A DNA stretch of 64,000 nucleotides. Origin: Quillaja saponaria (taxonomy: Eukaryota; Streptophyta; Magnoliopsida; Fabales; Quillajaceae). The stretch lies in the NCBI GenBank assembly GCA_029379385.1, contig CM055618.1:16965071-17029070 (forward strand), in the 5' to 3' direction. Under the pieces are notes generated by a model that saw only the letters and a list, made by a program, of their open reading frames with translations, had not been told where the DNA came from and did not search any database. Below, one piece after another: positions 49,541 through 60,820 of the stretch. Numbering within the stretch: the first letter of the stretch is position 1; the number at the start of each line of letters is the position of its first letter. A program made the position numbers and the translations under genes.

Positions 49541-49924
49541 CTTGTACGTCTCACTTGTCAAACTTCTATTGCCGGTCAGGTTTGGTTTGCTATTAGTTTA
49601 TTTTATTTGTGTGTATATTTTATACTGTGTTTAGCATGTTTTAGTTTTAAATGTTCATCACCTCTCGTCAGCTTGAAAACAACACCGTTATTATTGAATT
49701 TTTAGGTTGACTTTTTCATACTCCCCAAACAAACACTAAACGATAAAGAAAATAAAAAAAAGAGCATCATTCCCTCAAGAAAATGAAAACTAAAAGGAAA
49801 ATAGAAAAATCAAAAGGAATGATGGGCACACCAATTTTGAATTTTCAGTCAAAGGGATCCCAAGCCTGCAATCTCCTTCGACCTTAGTCCTTTCGACTGC
49901 ACACTTCTGATAAGATTCATGCTC

Positions 49925-52590
49925 TAACCAAAATCTCCTTGGCCGGCTGAGAAATAATTGGTTTAGATCTACTTATAAAATTCTAGAAGTTCCTTTCAAA
50001 CATACATGAAACAGCATACGCTCCGCAGCCTTATATCAGTTACAGAGGTAATAATTGCGACATTTAAGAGCAATTGAATTAGAAGAGTAAAAGGAAAATT
50101 GTATAAGAATCTGTCTGTCCCACTAAATTCTAGTCTTGGAGGCAAAAAGGTTTCTTACGTTATATGAAAAGATTTGTCAAACACAAATTTGCTCAAAGTG
50201 AAACAGTAAACAGACTTGCCTTAATGCGTTTGTGCTCCTTCTGTTAACAATGAGATGGGCTTCTTTGTATGACTTTCGCCATGCGTCATGGATGTAACCA
50301 AGATTTAATCTTGTTTCAACCATTTTGACTGTTTCAAAGTTCCCCTAAAACTTTCTCATCCTACATCAGGGAAGAAACTTCCACTTAAAGAAAACTTGAT
50401 CCTCACTCGACACTCTCTTAAACATTTAAACAAAGACTGTTGTACATTTCTTGCCCTGGATCAAGAAAACAGAATCTGGGTTGATGAAACAAAGTCTTTG
50501 AAAGTCCCCAGAGAACACCTAATAGTTGGTCTCAAAGCAGCAGTCAACGACACAAACTGTCACTACAAGAAGATGGTGATATGGCAAACTTTATAAATCT
50601 TAGAATAGTAATCCTGTCCTTTTCAATACTCTTTATCAAATTATCAAGCAAATAGCTTCTTCTCCCTCTCGTGGCAGCGCAAAATAGATATCCAGCTATT
50701 TCCAGTTTTCTTAGTCAGCCGTTTTTAGCTTCATTATGTTTCTCAGTTCATCAACACAATCCCACCCTCCAATGGCAGCATAACAATGCAATAGAAGTAC
50801 ATAATTGCTAGATTTATCAGATTGTAACTTCAGGTTCTCTGCAGCAAACTCACCCCTTGTGACACCCAGATTAAGACTGCAAGCATTCAATAATGTTGTC
50901 CATACTGCTATAGTAGGCCTAGCTCCCTGCTTAATCGTATCATGAATAGACACTATGCTTCCCCTATTTTTCCTGCCCGGCGTAGGATAACTATCAAGCA
51001 CGGATAGTGCTTTGGACTGGTTCCAGACTATACTTCTCCCTCACAAAAATAAAACATTCTCGGCCTTGCTCCACCAGTCCAGATTGCCCACAAGCTGATA
51101 AAACAGCTAGAAATGTCACAGAATTTGGCAATACCCCAGTCAATCCCTCCAGCGTCTTCCTAAACAGATCAAGAGCTTCTACTCCATGCCCATGACTTCC
51201 TTATGCATCTATCATACTTGTCCAGGAAATCACGTCTTTGTTACAAATTCCATCAAACAAGACCCGGGAAGGCAAAAGCTTCCCACATTTGGCATTAATA
51301 TCCAACAGGACATTGCAGAGTTGGGTGTCAAAGGTGAATCCCTGTTGTATTGCCACGCAGTTAATCTGCTTTCCAATCAACAAATTCAAATTCTCGGAGC
51401 AGCCGCAAGAGCAATAGTAAGTGCAATGACATTGGGTTTCACCATGCACATAATCGAGAATGCCTCTTTATACCTTTGATTCCGTATGCACCCAGAATAT
51501 CAACGCAATTAATGCATGGCAATCGTCCCTTTCTGCATTCAAAACCTAAGAGAATACTTCCACAGCTTCATCAATGTGCTCAATGCTGGAGCAAAAAGTC
51601 AATAAGGGTGGTACCTGACTGGTACATACAAATTGGGTTATACGTATTCGACATAGACATTTTTAAAATTAAGAACGATACGTAGGATACGTAATAAAAA
51701 TTTAAATTTTATATAATAATTATTATTTAACATAAAAGTAAATAATATTTAAATATCAGAATATTTAAACTTAATACATGGAGTAGACATCTACAAAAAT
51801 TACCTGCCTTACCTCTATTTATAACGGTCTCTCTTCTGCTACATTGCCAAGAACCAACGATGCCGCCAAAAGTTCAAATCACAAATCACTTCAAAGACCC
51901 TTGGTCGAGTTACAATCACCAAAATGACCGAAGCCATCCCTGAAAATAAATTCAGCACCATAGAGAGTTCCAGTTTTGGTAACAATCTATCGTGTGCGTT
52001 AACACCGTTCTTTGATATCACTAGTGGACCATGAAAATTGTTCCTGTTTCCCTTCCGGTTCCATCAAAACCCTTGGCGACAGAGCAGTACAAATGCAAAC
52101 AGTAAGTTACGGAGAATGTTTTAGACGCACGCAACGACAACAACAATGTAATGTGACGGAAGAGACCACATGCGTAATAGCGTCGTCATCGCGTACATAC
52201 GAGGCAATACATGAGAGAGTTCAGAGAATAAAGATCTCTGGAGTAATTCATCGAATGAATAGTGAGTATGCACATTGCTTACAAAGCTTGAGATTCTGGT
52301 TTTGGGGCTACTCCTGAAGGGGGGAGTTGAACCAAAGAATTCAAATAATAAAAAATTATTAAGTAGTATTAAAAGAAGCTACCCAGCAAAACGATTAAAC
52401 TCTATATATTTTACTAAAGGACTTCCAAAATAAATTTTAAAATTGACTTATTTAAAAAATAACTAAGCTCAATCTTAACTCACGAGCTAATTCGGTACTA
52501 ATTCAAATTATCACTTTTACGTAGAACCTCTTCTAATCTTAATTTTATTGATGAAATTCGAGTGGGTACCCTGTGAGATGTGTGTATGGG
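49925..52590. repeat. Duplicated PPR locus, degenerate copy
   Basis: Homologous to 55310-57755, including about 700 bases downstream of the PPR stop (GGCCGG...GAAATAATTGGTTTAG at 49940 and 55317) and about 60 bases upstream of the start (52525-52590 against 57690-57752). Many indels; a central part is replaced by unrelated sequence. Confidence 0.85.
50655..52310 (-). pseudogene. PPR pseudogene, paralogue of the gene at 56035-57648
   Basis: Relics in order from the N-terminal side: 52310-52040, weakly readable; 51610-51200, with FTFDTQLCNVLLDINAKCGK and DVISWTSMIDA followed by a stop; 51180-50655, with PTIAVWTTLLNACSLNLGVT and SSNYVLLLHCYAAIGGWDC. Multiple stops and frameshifts. Between about 51613 and 52030, roughly 420 bases unrelated to the intact gene replace about 330 coding bases (57010-57340 in the partner). 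Non-functional. Confidence 0.9.
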
Positions 52591-54044
52591 GTCAGTCCCA
52601 TGTTTAATAAAAATTAAAATGGCCATAGGGCAATAACCCATTTTTGAATGAGAGAAAGAAGTGAGAAATCCTCTATTCGACTCAAACTCTCCCACTCCAG
52701 TCATTACTTTTCTTTTTGTTACTTCGAAAATAGTTGCTTTAGTTTTAAAAACTCAAATTTTCGATATTCCTTTTTATTTCTCATCAAACGAATGACGTAT
52801 TCTTCTAGAAATCCTAGCTATTCTTAGCATGATATTGAATCTCATTGCTATTACTCAAACAAGCATGAAGCGAATGCTTGTGTATTTGTCTATAGGAAGT
52901 TATTTGTGTTTTTTATTTTTGAATTTTTCTAATGGGTATTTTAAAGAAACTTGTTAAGCTTATATAAAATAAAAATTTGTAATATTTATTATATTATTTC
53001 AGTAATATTTAATATATAAATTTTATTTAGAAAATTTGTAAATTATATTTATTACAACTTAATAAGTGAACAAAGAAAAATTCTTTTAATTTTTTTAATA
53101 AAATTAAAATTTTGTCATATTATCTTCTTGACGAACCATTTATTGACCATTGTTAAGTAGTGTTAACATGGATGGAAGATATAATTGAAACTCGTGAATT
53201 GTCTGTTAAGGATTCGATTTTAGCTTAATCCCATACGTTAAAATCCTTTATAAAAATGAGATTCATGTGTAGTCCACTCTGTCTCATTGACCTATCATCA
53301 AATCATTCCGTGTTCATAACAACCCAATTATGAACACGTAATAATTAATTAAAAGGGATGAGCATTAAAGTGCTGATTTTACTCTCTACTACTAATGATT
53401 CCACTGCCCCATTCTAATTACAACAAACCATGTCAACCAAGAAAAAAACTGCCAGTACTTTCTTCTTTTTATTCTCTTTTCCTGCGAGTAATGCTATAGA
53501 TAGTAAGTAATTATTATAGAAGAAAAGAGTTAATTACTAGATGATGTTCCATACTTATGTGATGGTTCTAAATATATATCAAGTCAGTCAAATTCTTGGA
53601 AAACTTCTTCGGAGAAATACTGTTTCTACTAATATGGATAAAAGCTTTAATAGTAGTAGTAATACACTGTAGCCTTGTCCCACCCTATCAAGCAACAGTC
53701 ATGGTTTTTCTATTCTTAGATGATTACAGAATGCACAAGATTCCAGATTTTGAAAACAGCCGCTATTATTTCCTTTGATATATGCATCATAACCAATTCC
53801 AAACCGCTCCTTTTGTACTAAGAAGCAGCTTACGTGTATCCTACTACTAACATCAGAGCATCTATTTTGAGAACTTTATCGACCTACAGATTTATACTTG
53901 AGCCAATGTATTACACAGAATGTGAACTGTAACCGCAAATAAATACCAGAGTGTAGAACGGGACACTGCACTTGCAGAAAAACTCCAGATGCCTTTGTCA
54001 GTGGAAAACCAAAAACTTTACTCAGCAGACATAGAACTGGCTGG
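52591..54044. other. Intergenic sequence
   Basis: AT-rich; no supportable gene. The right end probably includes the old 3' UTR of the J-domain remnant. Confidence 0.5.
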
Positions 54045-54728
54045 CTACCTCTCTTCTGAGTTGAACTTGCTCCAACCTTCCTGAACAAACCAATAAAAAT
54101 AGGAAGTGGCAGAAAATATGAATATTAGGGAAGTGTCAAATTCTATGCCACGAGGTATGCCATATAGAAGTAGCTAGGTCTATGTATATCTTTAAAGCGA
54201 ATCACACATGTGCAAAAGATAAAAGGCCAATAAGTGTGTGAATAGACACATGTAAATTGAGGTACTGCTACTTGGGTAAAGGGGTGGGTTTACATCAGGT
54301 CTCAGATGCCAAATCCTAACCTCCCTAGCATGTGTGTGTTTTATGTAAGTATGTTTCAACAGATAGATTTTAGCAACTGCTGCAAAGCCAATATTGGATG
54401 AAAAGCAGCTACTAACTGATGAAGGCATAAAACTAGTAGTTTAAAAAATTAGATGCACAAAATTTGAAGATGTTACAGCACAAATAAATCCTAAATTTGC
54501 ATAACCAAGTATAAGTATAATAAAAGTGATTCGTAAATGATGGTATGCCCATAACATACCTTCAGAAGAACAAAGACCTTTTCACTCATGTTAAATACTT
54601 GCACCGCATTGTTGTAATTTGTCAGGATTGACACAGAGAGTGGCCTTCCTGTAAGCTTTCTTGGCAGCAGCAGAAGTTATGCCCTCCATTAATGGGATTT
54701 GCTGCCACTCACTAGCAGGCCCAAGGAT
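54045..54728 (-). pseudogene. J-domain remnant (JAC1/auxilin-like)
   Basis: Two exon relics on the minus strand. 54728-54560 reads ILGPASEWQQIPLMEGITSA, then KKAYRKATLCVNPDKLQQ, the C-terminal J-domain of auxilin/JAC1 proteins with HPD changed to NPD. It then meets a stop after GASI, with a later out-of-frame KVFVLLK. 54080-54045 reads EGWSKFNSEER then stop, the usual protein end. HPD is needed to stimulate Hsp70, so its loss plus the stop shows decay. Upstream exons are absent. Confidence 0.85.
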
Positions 54729-56034
54729 CTGAGAATGTAGAATATTTAGTAAAAGTGATCTATGGGTCTTCAAGTTCAAGAAAATCTATATATACTTCAG
54801 AATGCCCCTTGGATTGAGCATACCACAATCAAAAAAGAAAAAAGATAACAGCAAAGCTTGGAATCAATCTTTTTTCTTGAACCATTTTTGAATCTATAAT
54901 GTGTGATTGTGTATTGTCTAGAGCTTTTGAAGATGTTGACTGAAACTAAAGCAAGTGGTGCATGTTGTTCAATCATTCATACCAAATACACCTCTCCCCC
55001 ACTTCAAACAAACACACAAAGACAGAAGGATACTAAATTCCTTCACTAAGATTTAAATCTTGTACATCAATATTGTCTAGTTTTATTTAACTACAAAATG
55101 TTATTTGAATTAAGATTTACCGATAAGAGATCCATATGATTTTTCATCTGTCCTTAAAAGAAATCATATATTGTATAGTCTCAAGCAGATGCCAAATAAA
55201 GAGCAATTGTCTGGAAGAGAAGAACATAGCTGGTGAAGTCTTAGCAGTAAAATATTCAGTTGTTCTGATTAAAATATTTTACTTTATTTTGATTTTCTGG
55301 GTATGAACTCCTTTGCCGGCCGGGAAATAATTGGTTTAGTTATAAATTTCTAGAAGTTCCTTTCTAACACAGATGCAACAACTTATATAAGCTACAGATG
55401 TAACAATTGCGACGTATAAGAGCAATGCAATTAGAAAAACAAAAGAAAAATTGTATAAAAATCTGTCTATGCCACTAAATTTTAGTCTTGGCGGCAAAAA
55501 TGTTTCGTAAGTTATATTAAAAGATTTGTCAAACACAAATTATCATAAATTTGCTCCAGAGAAACAGCAAGAAAACTTGCCTAGATGCGTTTATGCTCCT
55601 TCTGTTGACAGTGTGATGGACTTCTTTGTATGACTTTGGCCATGCGTCATGGATGTGACCAAGAATTAATCTCGTGTCAACCATTTGACTGTTTCCAATT
55701 ACCCTAAAACTTTTTCTTCTACAACAGGGAGAAACTTCCACTTAATGAAAACCTGACCCTCATTTGACACTCTCCTAACATTAAGCAAAGACTGTTGTAC
55801 ATTTCTTGCCCCGGATCAACAAAACAGAATCTGGGTTGATGAAACCAAGTCCTTGAAGTCCTTGGAGAACACCTGTAGTTGGTCCCAAAGCAGCAGCCAA
55901 CAACACAAACTGTCATTACAATTTACAAGCAGATGATTCTGGGGTTTACTTAGCTATCTTCTTTGCCTGATATGGCAAACTTGATAAACCTCAGAATACT
56001 AAATTATGTACTTTTCAACACTCTTATCAAATTA
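54729..56034. other. Spacer holding PPR 3' flank and inverted-repeat arm
   Basis: 54905-55035 is the second arm of the inverted repeat with 48395-48515. 55310-56034 is the 3' flank of the intact PPR gene, duplicated at 49925-50650. No gene seen. Confidence 0.6.
54905..55035. repeat. Dispersed inverted repeat, arm 2
   Basis: Reverse-complement relative of 48395-48515, 6.5 kb away; both arms are diverged. Shared blocks include TCTAGAGCTTTTGAAGAT and AACAAACACACA. Confidence 0.65.
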
Positions 56035-57755
56035 TCAAGCAAATAGCTTCTTCTCCCTCTCATGGCAGCGCAGAATAGAGATCCAGCTATTTCCAGTTTC
56101 CTTAGTCAGCCCTTTCATCCTCATTATGTTTCTCAGTTCATCAACAGAATCCCACCTTCCAATGGCAGCATAAAAATTCGATAAAAGTACATAATTGCTG
56201 GATTTGTCAGATTCTAACTTCAACAGGTTCTTTGCAGCAAACTCACCCTTTGTGACATCCAGATTAAGAGTGCAAGCATTCAATAATGCTGTCCATACTG
56301 CTACAGTAGGCCTAGTGCCCTGCTTAATCATATTATGAAATAGACACCATGCTTCATCTATTTTTCCTGCCCGGCCTAGAATATCTATGAAGCATGCATA
56401 GTGCTCTGGACCCGGTTCCAGACCATACTTCTCCCTCACGAGAATTAAACATTCTCGGCCTTGCTCCACCAGTCCAGAGTGCCCACAAGCTGATAAAACA
56501 GCTAGAAATGTCACAGAATTTGGCAATACACCAGTCACTCCCTCCCGCATCTTCCTAAACAGAACAAGAGATTCGAGACCATGCCCATGACTTCCATATG
56601 CATCTATCATACTTGTCCAGGAAATCACGTCTTTGTTACAAATTCCATCGAACAAGGCACGGGCATGCAAAAGTTTCCCACATTTGGCATACATATCCAA
56701 CAGGACATTGCAGAGTTGGGTGTCAAAGGTGAATCCCTGACGTATTGCCACACAGTGAATCTGCTTTCCAGTCCACAAATCCGAATTCTCGGAACAAGCT
56801 GCAAGAGCAATCGTAAGAGCAATGACATTGGGTTTCACCATGCACATAATCGAGAATGCCTCTTTATACCTTTGATTCCGTATGCACCCAGAAATCAACG
56901 AATTATGCATGGCATCATCCTTTCTGCAATTCAAACTAGAGAATACTTTCACAGCATCATCAATGTGCTCAACGCTGGAGTAAAAGTCAATAAGGGCAGT
57001 ACCCAGAACCACCAAATCACGTCCCATCAAAACTACCAGACCATGAACCTGCTTACCCTGTTTTAAGGCCTTCAAAGAAGCACAAGTTTTAAGCATAGAA
57101 CACAAAGTAAACTCACTAAATTCGATTCTCTCCCTCCTCATTGCTTCAAAAACTCCAAGCGCGTCACTAGCAAGACCATGCTGCAAAAAGTTCGAAGCCA
57201 TAGCATTCCAAGTCACCACATCCTTGAATTTCATCTCTTCAAAGATCCTTAGGGAGTCACCCAAACGATCAAACTTGGAATACATGTCCATGAGAGCAGT
57301 TTGTGTCACAATTCCCGTGTGAGTACCTGTCTTGATCAATAGACCATGAACTTGATTCCCCCGATCAGGGTCCGATAACATAGAGCAGACATTCAAAATG
57401 GGCGTGAATGTATATGCATCGAGGTCGGAACGCAAACAACGCATTTGTCGGAAGAGATCCCATGCATCAATAGCATCACTATTGCGTACATACGAGGCAA
57501 TGAGAGAGTTGAGTGAATAAAGATCTCGGTCGAGCAATTCATCGAACGAGTACTGAGAATGCACATTGCATGCAAAATTTAAGATTCTGGTCTTGGGCCT
57601 CCTGGCATGGAAATGGACTGAAGTTACTAAACCACAAACCCTTGCCATGAATTTGTATGTACTTTTTCCTACTTTTCGGTCAGCACAACCTCTTCTAATC
57701 TTAATCTTATTGATGAAATCTGAGTTTGTACCTCCTTGTGAGATGTGTACCTTCT
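55310..57755. repeat. Duplicated PPR locus, intact copy
   Basis: Partner of 49925-52590. It keeps an uninterrupted coding frame, so it is the retained copy. Confidence 0.85.
56035..57648 (-). CDS. Pentatricopeptide repeat protein, PLS class with E domain (At5g66500-like)
   Basis: A single intron-less frame of 537 residues. The N-terminus MARVCGLVTSVHFHARRPKT is basic and lacks acid, as in a mitochondrial presequence. Repeats alternate in length; clear motifs include SLNSLIASYVRNSDAIDAWD, DVVTWNAMASNFLQHGLASD, DVISWTSMIDAYGSHGHGLE and YACFIDILGRAGKIDEAWCL. The tail has an E motif ending GNSWISILRCHEREKKLFA, with no DYW domain. Such proteins bind organelle RNA and usually guide C-to-U editing with a partner deaminase; the RNA target is not readable by eye. 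Position in the block and the remembered length of At5g66500 (a putative mitochondrial PPR protein) support orthology. A decayed paralogue lies 5 kb away. Confidence 0.93.
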   Translation of the reverse strand: MARVCGLVTSVHFHARRPKTRILNFACNVHSQYSFDELLDRDLYSLNSLIASYVRNSDAIDAWDLFRQMRCLRSDLDAYTFTPILNVCSMLSDPDRGNQVHGLLIKTGTHTGIVTQTALMDMYSKFDRLGDSLRIFEEMKFKDVVTWNAMASNFLQHGLASDALGVFEAMRRERIEFSEFTLCSMLKTCASLKALKQGKQVHGLVVLMGRDLVVLGTALIDFYSSVEHIDDAVKVFSSLNCRKDDAMHNSLISGCIRNQRYKEAFSIMCMVKPNVIALTIALAACSENSDLWTGKQIHCVAIRQGFTFDTQLCNVLLDMYAKCGKLLHARALFDGICNKDVISWTSMIDAYGSHGHGLESLVLFRKMREGVTGVLPNSVTFLAVLSACGHSGLVEQGRECLILVREKYGLEPGPEHYACFIDILGRAGKIDEAWCLFHNMIKQGTRPTVAVWTALLNACTLNLDVTKGEFAAKNLLKLESDKSSNYVLLSNFYAAIGRWDSVDELRNIMRMKGLTKETGNSWISILRCHEREKKLFA

Positions 57756-58950
57756 GAGGTAGCCATCTACTTCGTAAAGCATGATCTTTCTGGAGGTAGG
57801 CATCACCTTCACAAGAGATTTACGATTAATGAGGGAAAAAAGAAAATAAAAAAGTAACAGGTGACAGTGGCATGCATGGAGATTGGAGGGTTAGGAGTTT
57901 TTTTTTTTTTCTTTTTCCTTTTTTTTTTGGGTTGGGGGGGGTTGGGTGGGTGAAGCAGTATATACAATCTTATGATGAGATGCCATCAATGACAAACTAA
58001 CCTATAAAATCTAAATTGAAAGAACAAATAAAAGCAGCCAGCAACATATTGGTAAAGAAGTTACACTTTTCTGAAAATGCTTAATATTGATTACTTACAA
58101 GAAAATCATGCTTACTTTTGAAAAAATGCTTCAATGGTAATATTTTGCCAAAGTGACTCAAAATGCACAAGATTTACATCCATAAGATTATTTTCTAAAA
58201 TAATTATGCTTAATACATCTAACTATCTAATGTACCCAAAAAAATGTCTTACAACATGAATTAAATGTGGTTCAATACCCTAATTACACAAACTGTGACC
58301 TAGGGTGTGTGGTAGCAAGACAGGAACTAGTGATAAATTTTTGGCCTTGTGATGAGAGGATGAGTGAATAAGCTAGTAGTAATGCCCAATGCTAGAAGAA
58401 CTCAGGGCTCTATGTGAAGAGAACAACAGGAAGAACAGAACCAACAGATCAAGATGTCTCTTTGTAATAGAATAAACCAAGGTTTTGCTCACCTAGCTGA
58501 CATGGTGGTCCATACTTCTCAGAATGCTCAGTTATGCAACATGGAAAAAGGGATCCAATTTGACATTTTCCAAAATATGATGGAATTGATACTAAAAGAT
58601 CGTGAGTATTACATTACAAGGAAGCCAGTGGATATTGTCAGGAAAATATATGTTTAAGCTAATGCAACGGCCCATTGATCCTAACAGTTGATATTCACCA
58701 TTCAGCTGCTTTGATTCTTAAACAAAGCAAGCTCAGACGATTTAGAGAAAGATATCCTGTTTCAATAGCATCAAGGTGTGAAGTTGGCTAAATAGTTGGA
58801 TAGAAGTTTCTAATTACAAATTCTGTTAGACAATGTAAATGAAGCATAGATATAAATTTTTTGTAATTGGAGGCATTGTCTTTGCATATCAATCAAAGGC
58901 AAATAAACAATACAAGGAAGTAATTATTCAAGCTTTCATGAATGTGCAGC
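57649..58950. other. Intergenic sequence
   Basis: Contains a T/G-rich low-complexity run at about 57897-57950. The missing gamma carbonic anhydrase exons were looked for here on the minus strand and not found. A short frame at 58454-58657 has no recognisable family. Confidence 0.55.
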
Positions 58951-59516
58951 TTAACTCTCAACGCATCCATACCAAATGGAAGAACCACGTCCCACCTGGA
59001 TATCACCAATGACAGATGCATTAGGGGTTACAAAAGCATCCTTATCAACCACTGGAGCTTTGTCAAATACATTCATCAGAATCCAATGCCTAGACACTAT
59101 GTATAACCACAGAAGAAGAAAAATATGTTAAAAGATCACTTTTGTTGCATGTCAATAAGCTTTAACTATAATGTAACTTAAGCATGATTGTGCAGCAGGT
59201 GAATTAATTATCTGCTAAAGGAAACATGGTTTCTTCATTGACCTGATATTAGGGGAAAAAAAAAAAAAAATACCACTTCCCAGATGAACCCATTTCTTAT
59301 CAGATAATGAAAATTACATTTCTGAAATTTGGGATTCTAGGATTCCACTCAAAAAGACACATTACAATTTGAATTCACCATGAGAAATACTTTGCACTTA
59401 CGCTGTTCGTGGAAGTAATAATTCCTTTGGAGGCGACAACCAAGACGATCAAGAGCTTCGTCCGTCTCTCGGATCCAGAATCCGACGGTGTAGATTGCTT
59501 TACCCAACGTTCCCAT
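58951..59516 (-). pseudogene. Gamma carbonic anhydrase (mitochondrial complex I) pseudogene, exons 1-2
   Basis: Exon 1 (59516-59402) reads MGTLGKAIYTVGFWIRETDE through NYYFHEQ and ends in a good donor. Exon 2 (59096-58957) reads MNVFDKAPVVDKDAFVTPNA, SVIGDIQVGRGSSIWYGCV. The family continues LRG after YGCV; here one base is missing and the frame stops at 58951. The expected donor G|GT also appears as G|TT. The hexapeptide beta-helix exons with the zinc-binding histidines are absent. Functional relatives form the matrix arm attached to plant complex I. Position beside the PPR gene matches At5g66510 (gamma-CA3) from memory. Confidence 0.87.
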
Positions 59517-59529
59517 CTTCATCTCTTCC

Positions 59530-60820
59530 TTCTTATATTCTATATATCTATATTAGATTGATTGTACTATAGTCAATTAAGGGATTTCAGGGCTTCAGTG
59601 TCGGCTGAGAAAGCAAAGCATGGCGCGAGGAAGAGAAGGGGTCGTCCTTCTGGTACTGTGGAACAGTGCAAAATAGTACATAGCAGGAGTGGTACCTCGC
59701 TGGAAAGTGGATCTTCTCTAAGGTACTCTTTATACAATTTGTAAAAGGACACTGGTAAACACTGCCACGTGGTACCCCGGGTCTTGCCCTAGATCCTACC
59801 AGGAATACAGATTTATTTTTTATTTTTTAAATTACATGAATAAATAAATGGGTCCGTTACAATATTCAAAATTATTTTTATATCCTAAGCACTCAATATG
59901 GTAAGCATAATAAATCCTTTTAATATCTCGACTTAAACATTTATTAAAAGATTTGAGTGCACATCTATTTATGTTCTCTTTAAACTATTTTTAATTAGAT
60001 CTTGAGACTTTTTCAATTTTGTAATAGAATTTAGTTTTTTTACAACAGATTCAATCTACTCCTCTTTACTAGAAGTTTCTTATCTAAATATTGAATTATC
60101 GAATATGTGACAATTTTCTTATCATATTTATGAGCCAGAGTTAAAATCTACCTTTTATCTAATTAAAAAAAGTTAAATTTCATATTATAACACTAATATC
60201 AAAGTTTGTTGATTTTTTATTTCTATTGTAAATGATAATTTTTAATTTTTCCTCAAAACAAACCAGATGTTTGTTTCATAATTGTAGCATGATCTAGTAT
60301 GTATGATACGTTTGTAGGAGACCCACCCGACAATAACGATCATAACTGAAATTGAATCCAATATTTAAGAAGAGTGATTTGGGAGTTTAAATCATGATAG
60401 GGAACATATCTATTGAATGCTAAATGCATACATCAAATGTTGGCACAATCATATCCTTCGACCAGGCTCTCTTTCTCCAATTGGATAAAAGAATAGGCAG
60501 AAAGAATTAAATCAAAAACAATTAAATGATCAATTGACCATACACTGGAATACCCATGAACACCTTATTCCATTTTTCTTTGTTTTTACATCATCATTAT
60601 CATCATAAACTTCAATGTCATTAGTACTGAATACAAAAATCATCACCTTTTAGTACTGTGCACATAAAAAGGAGATGAAAGGATTTCTTAAAGTTGCGTG
60701 TCTATTGCAGACCCAGCAAAGGTGCTGCATAAAGTGCAATCCACATCTAGATAACTAAAGGCATTAGAGGTTGTGCCAGAAGCAAAGCAGCAAGAAGTTT
60801 TACTACCATTCACTAGTTTG
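59530..60820. other. Intergenic sequence
   Basis: AT-rich. 60550-60820 is probably the 3' UTR of the pyrophosphatase gene. A frame at 59562-59744 has no family resemblance. Confidence 0.5.

Noticed and set aside
52012..52317. 101-codon plus-strand frame with apparent low-complexity Q/R stretch
   Set aside because: Antisense to the decayed PPR N-terminus; no independent support.
56581..57066. 161-codon plus-strand frame
   Set aside because: Antisense shadow of the intact PPR gene.
58454..58657. 67-codon plus-strand frame
   Set aside because: No family resemblance, no codon or intron evidence, and many frames of this length occur by chance.
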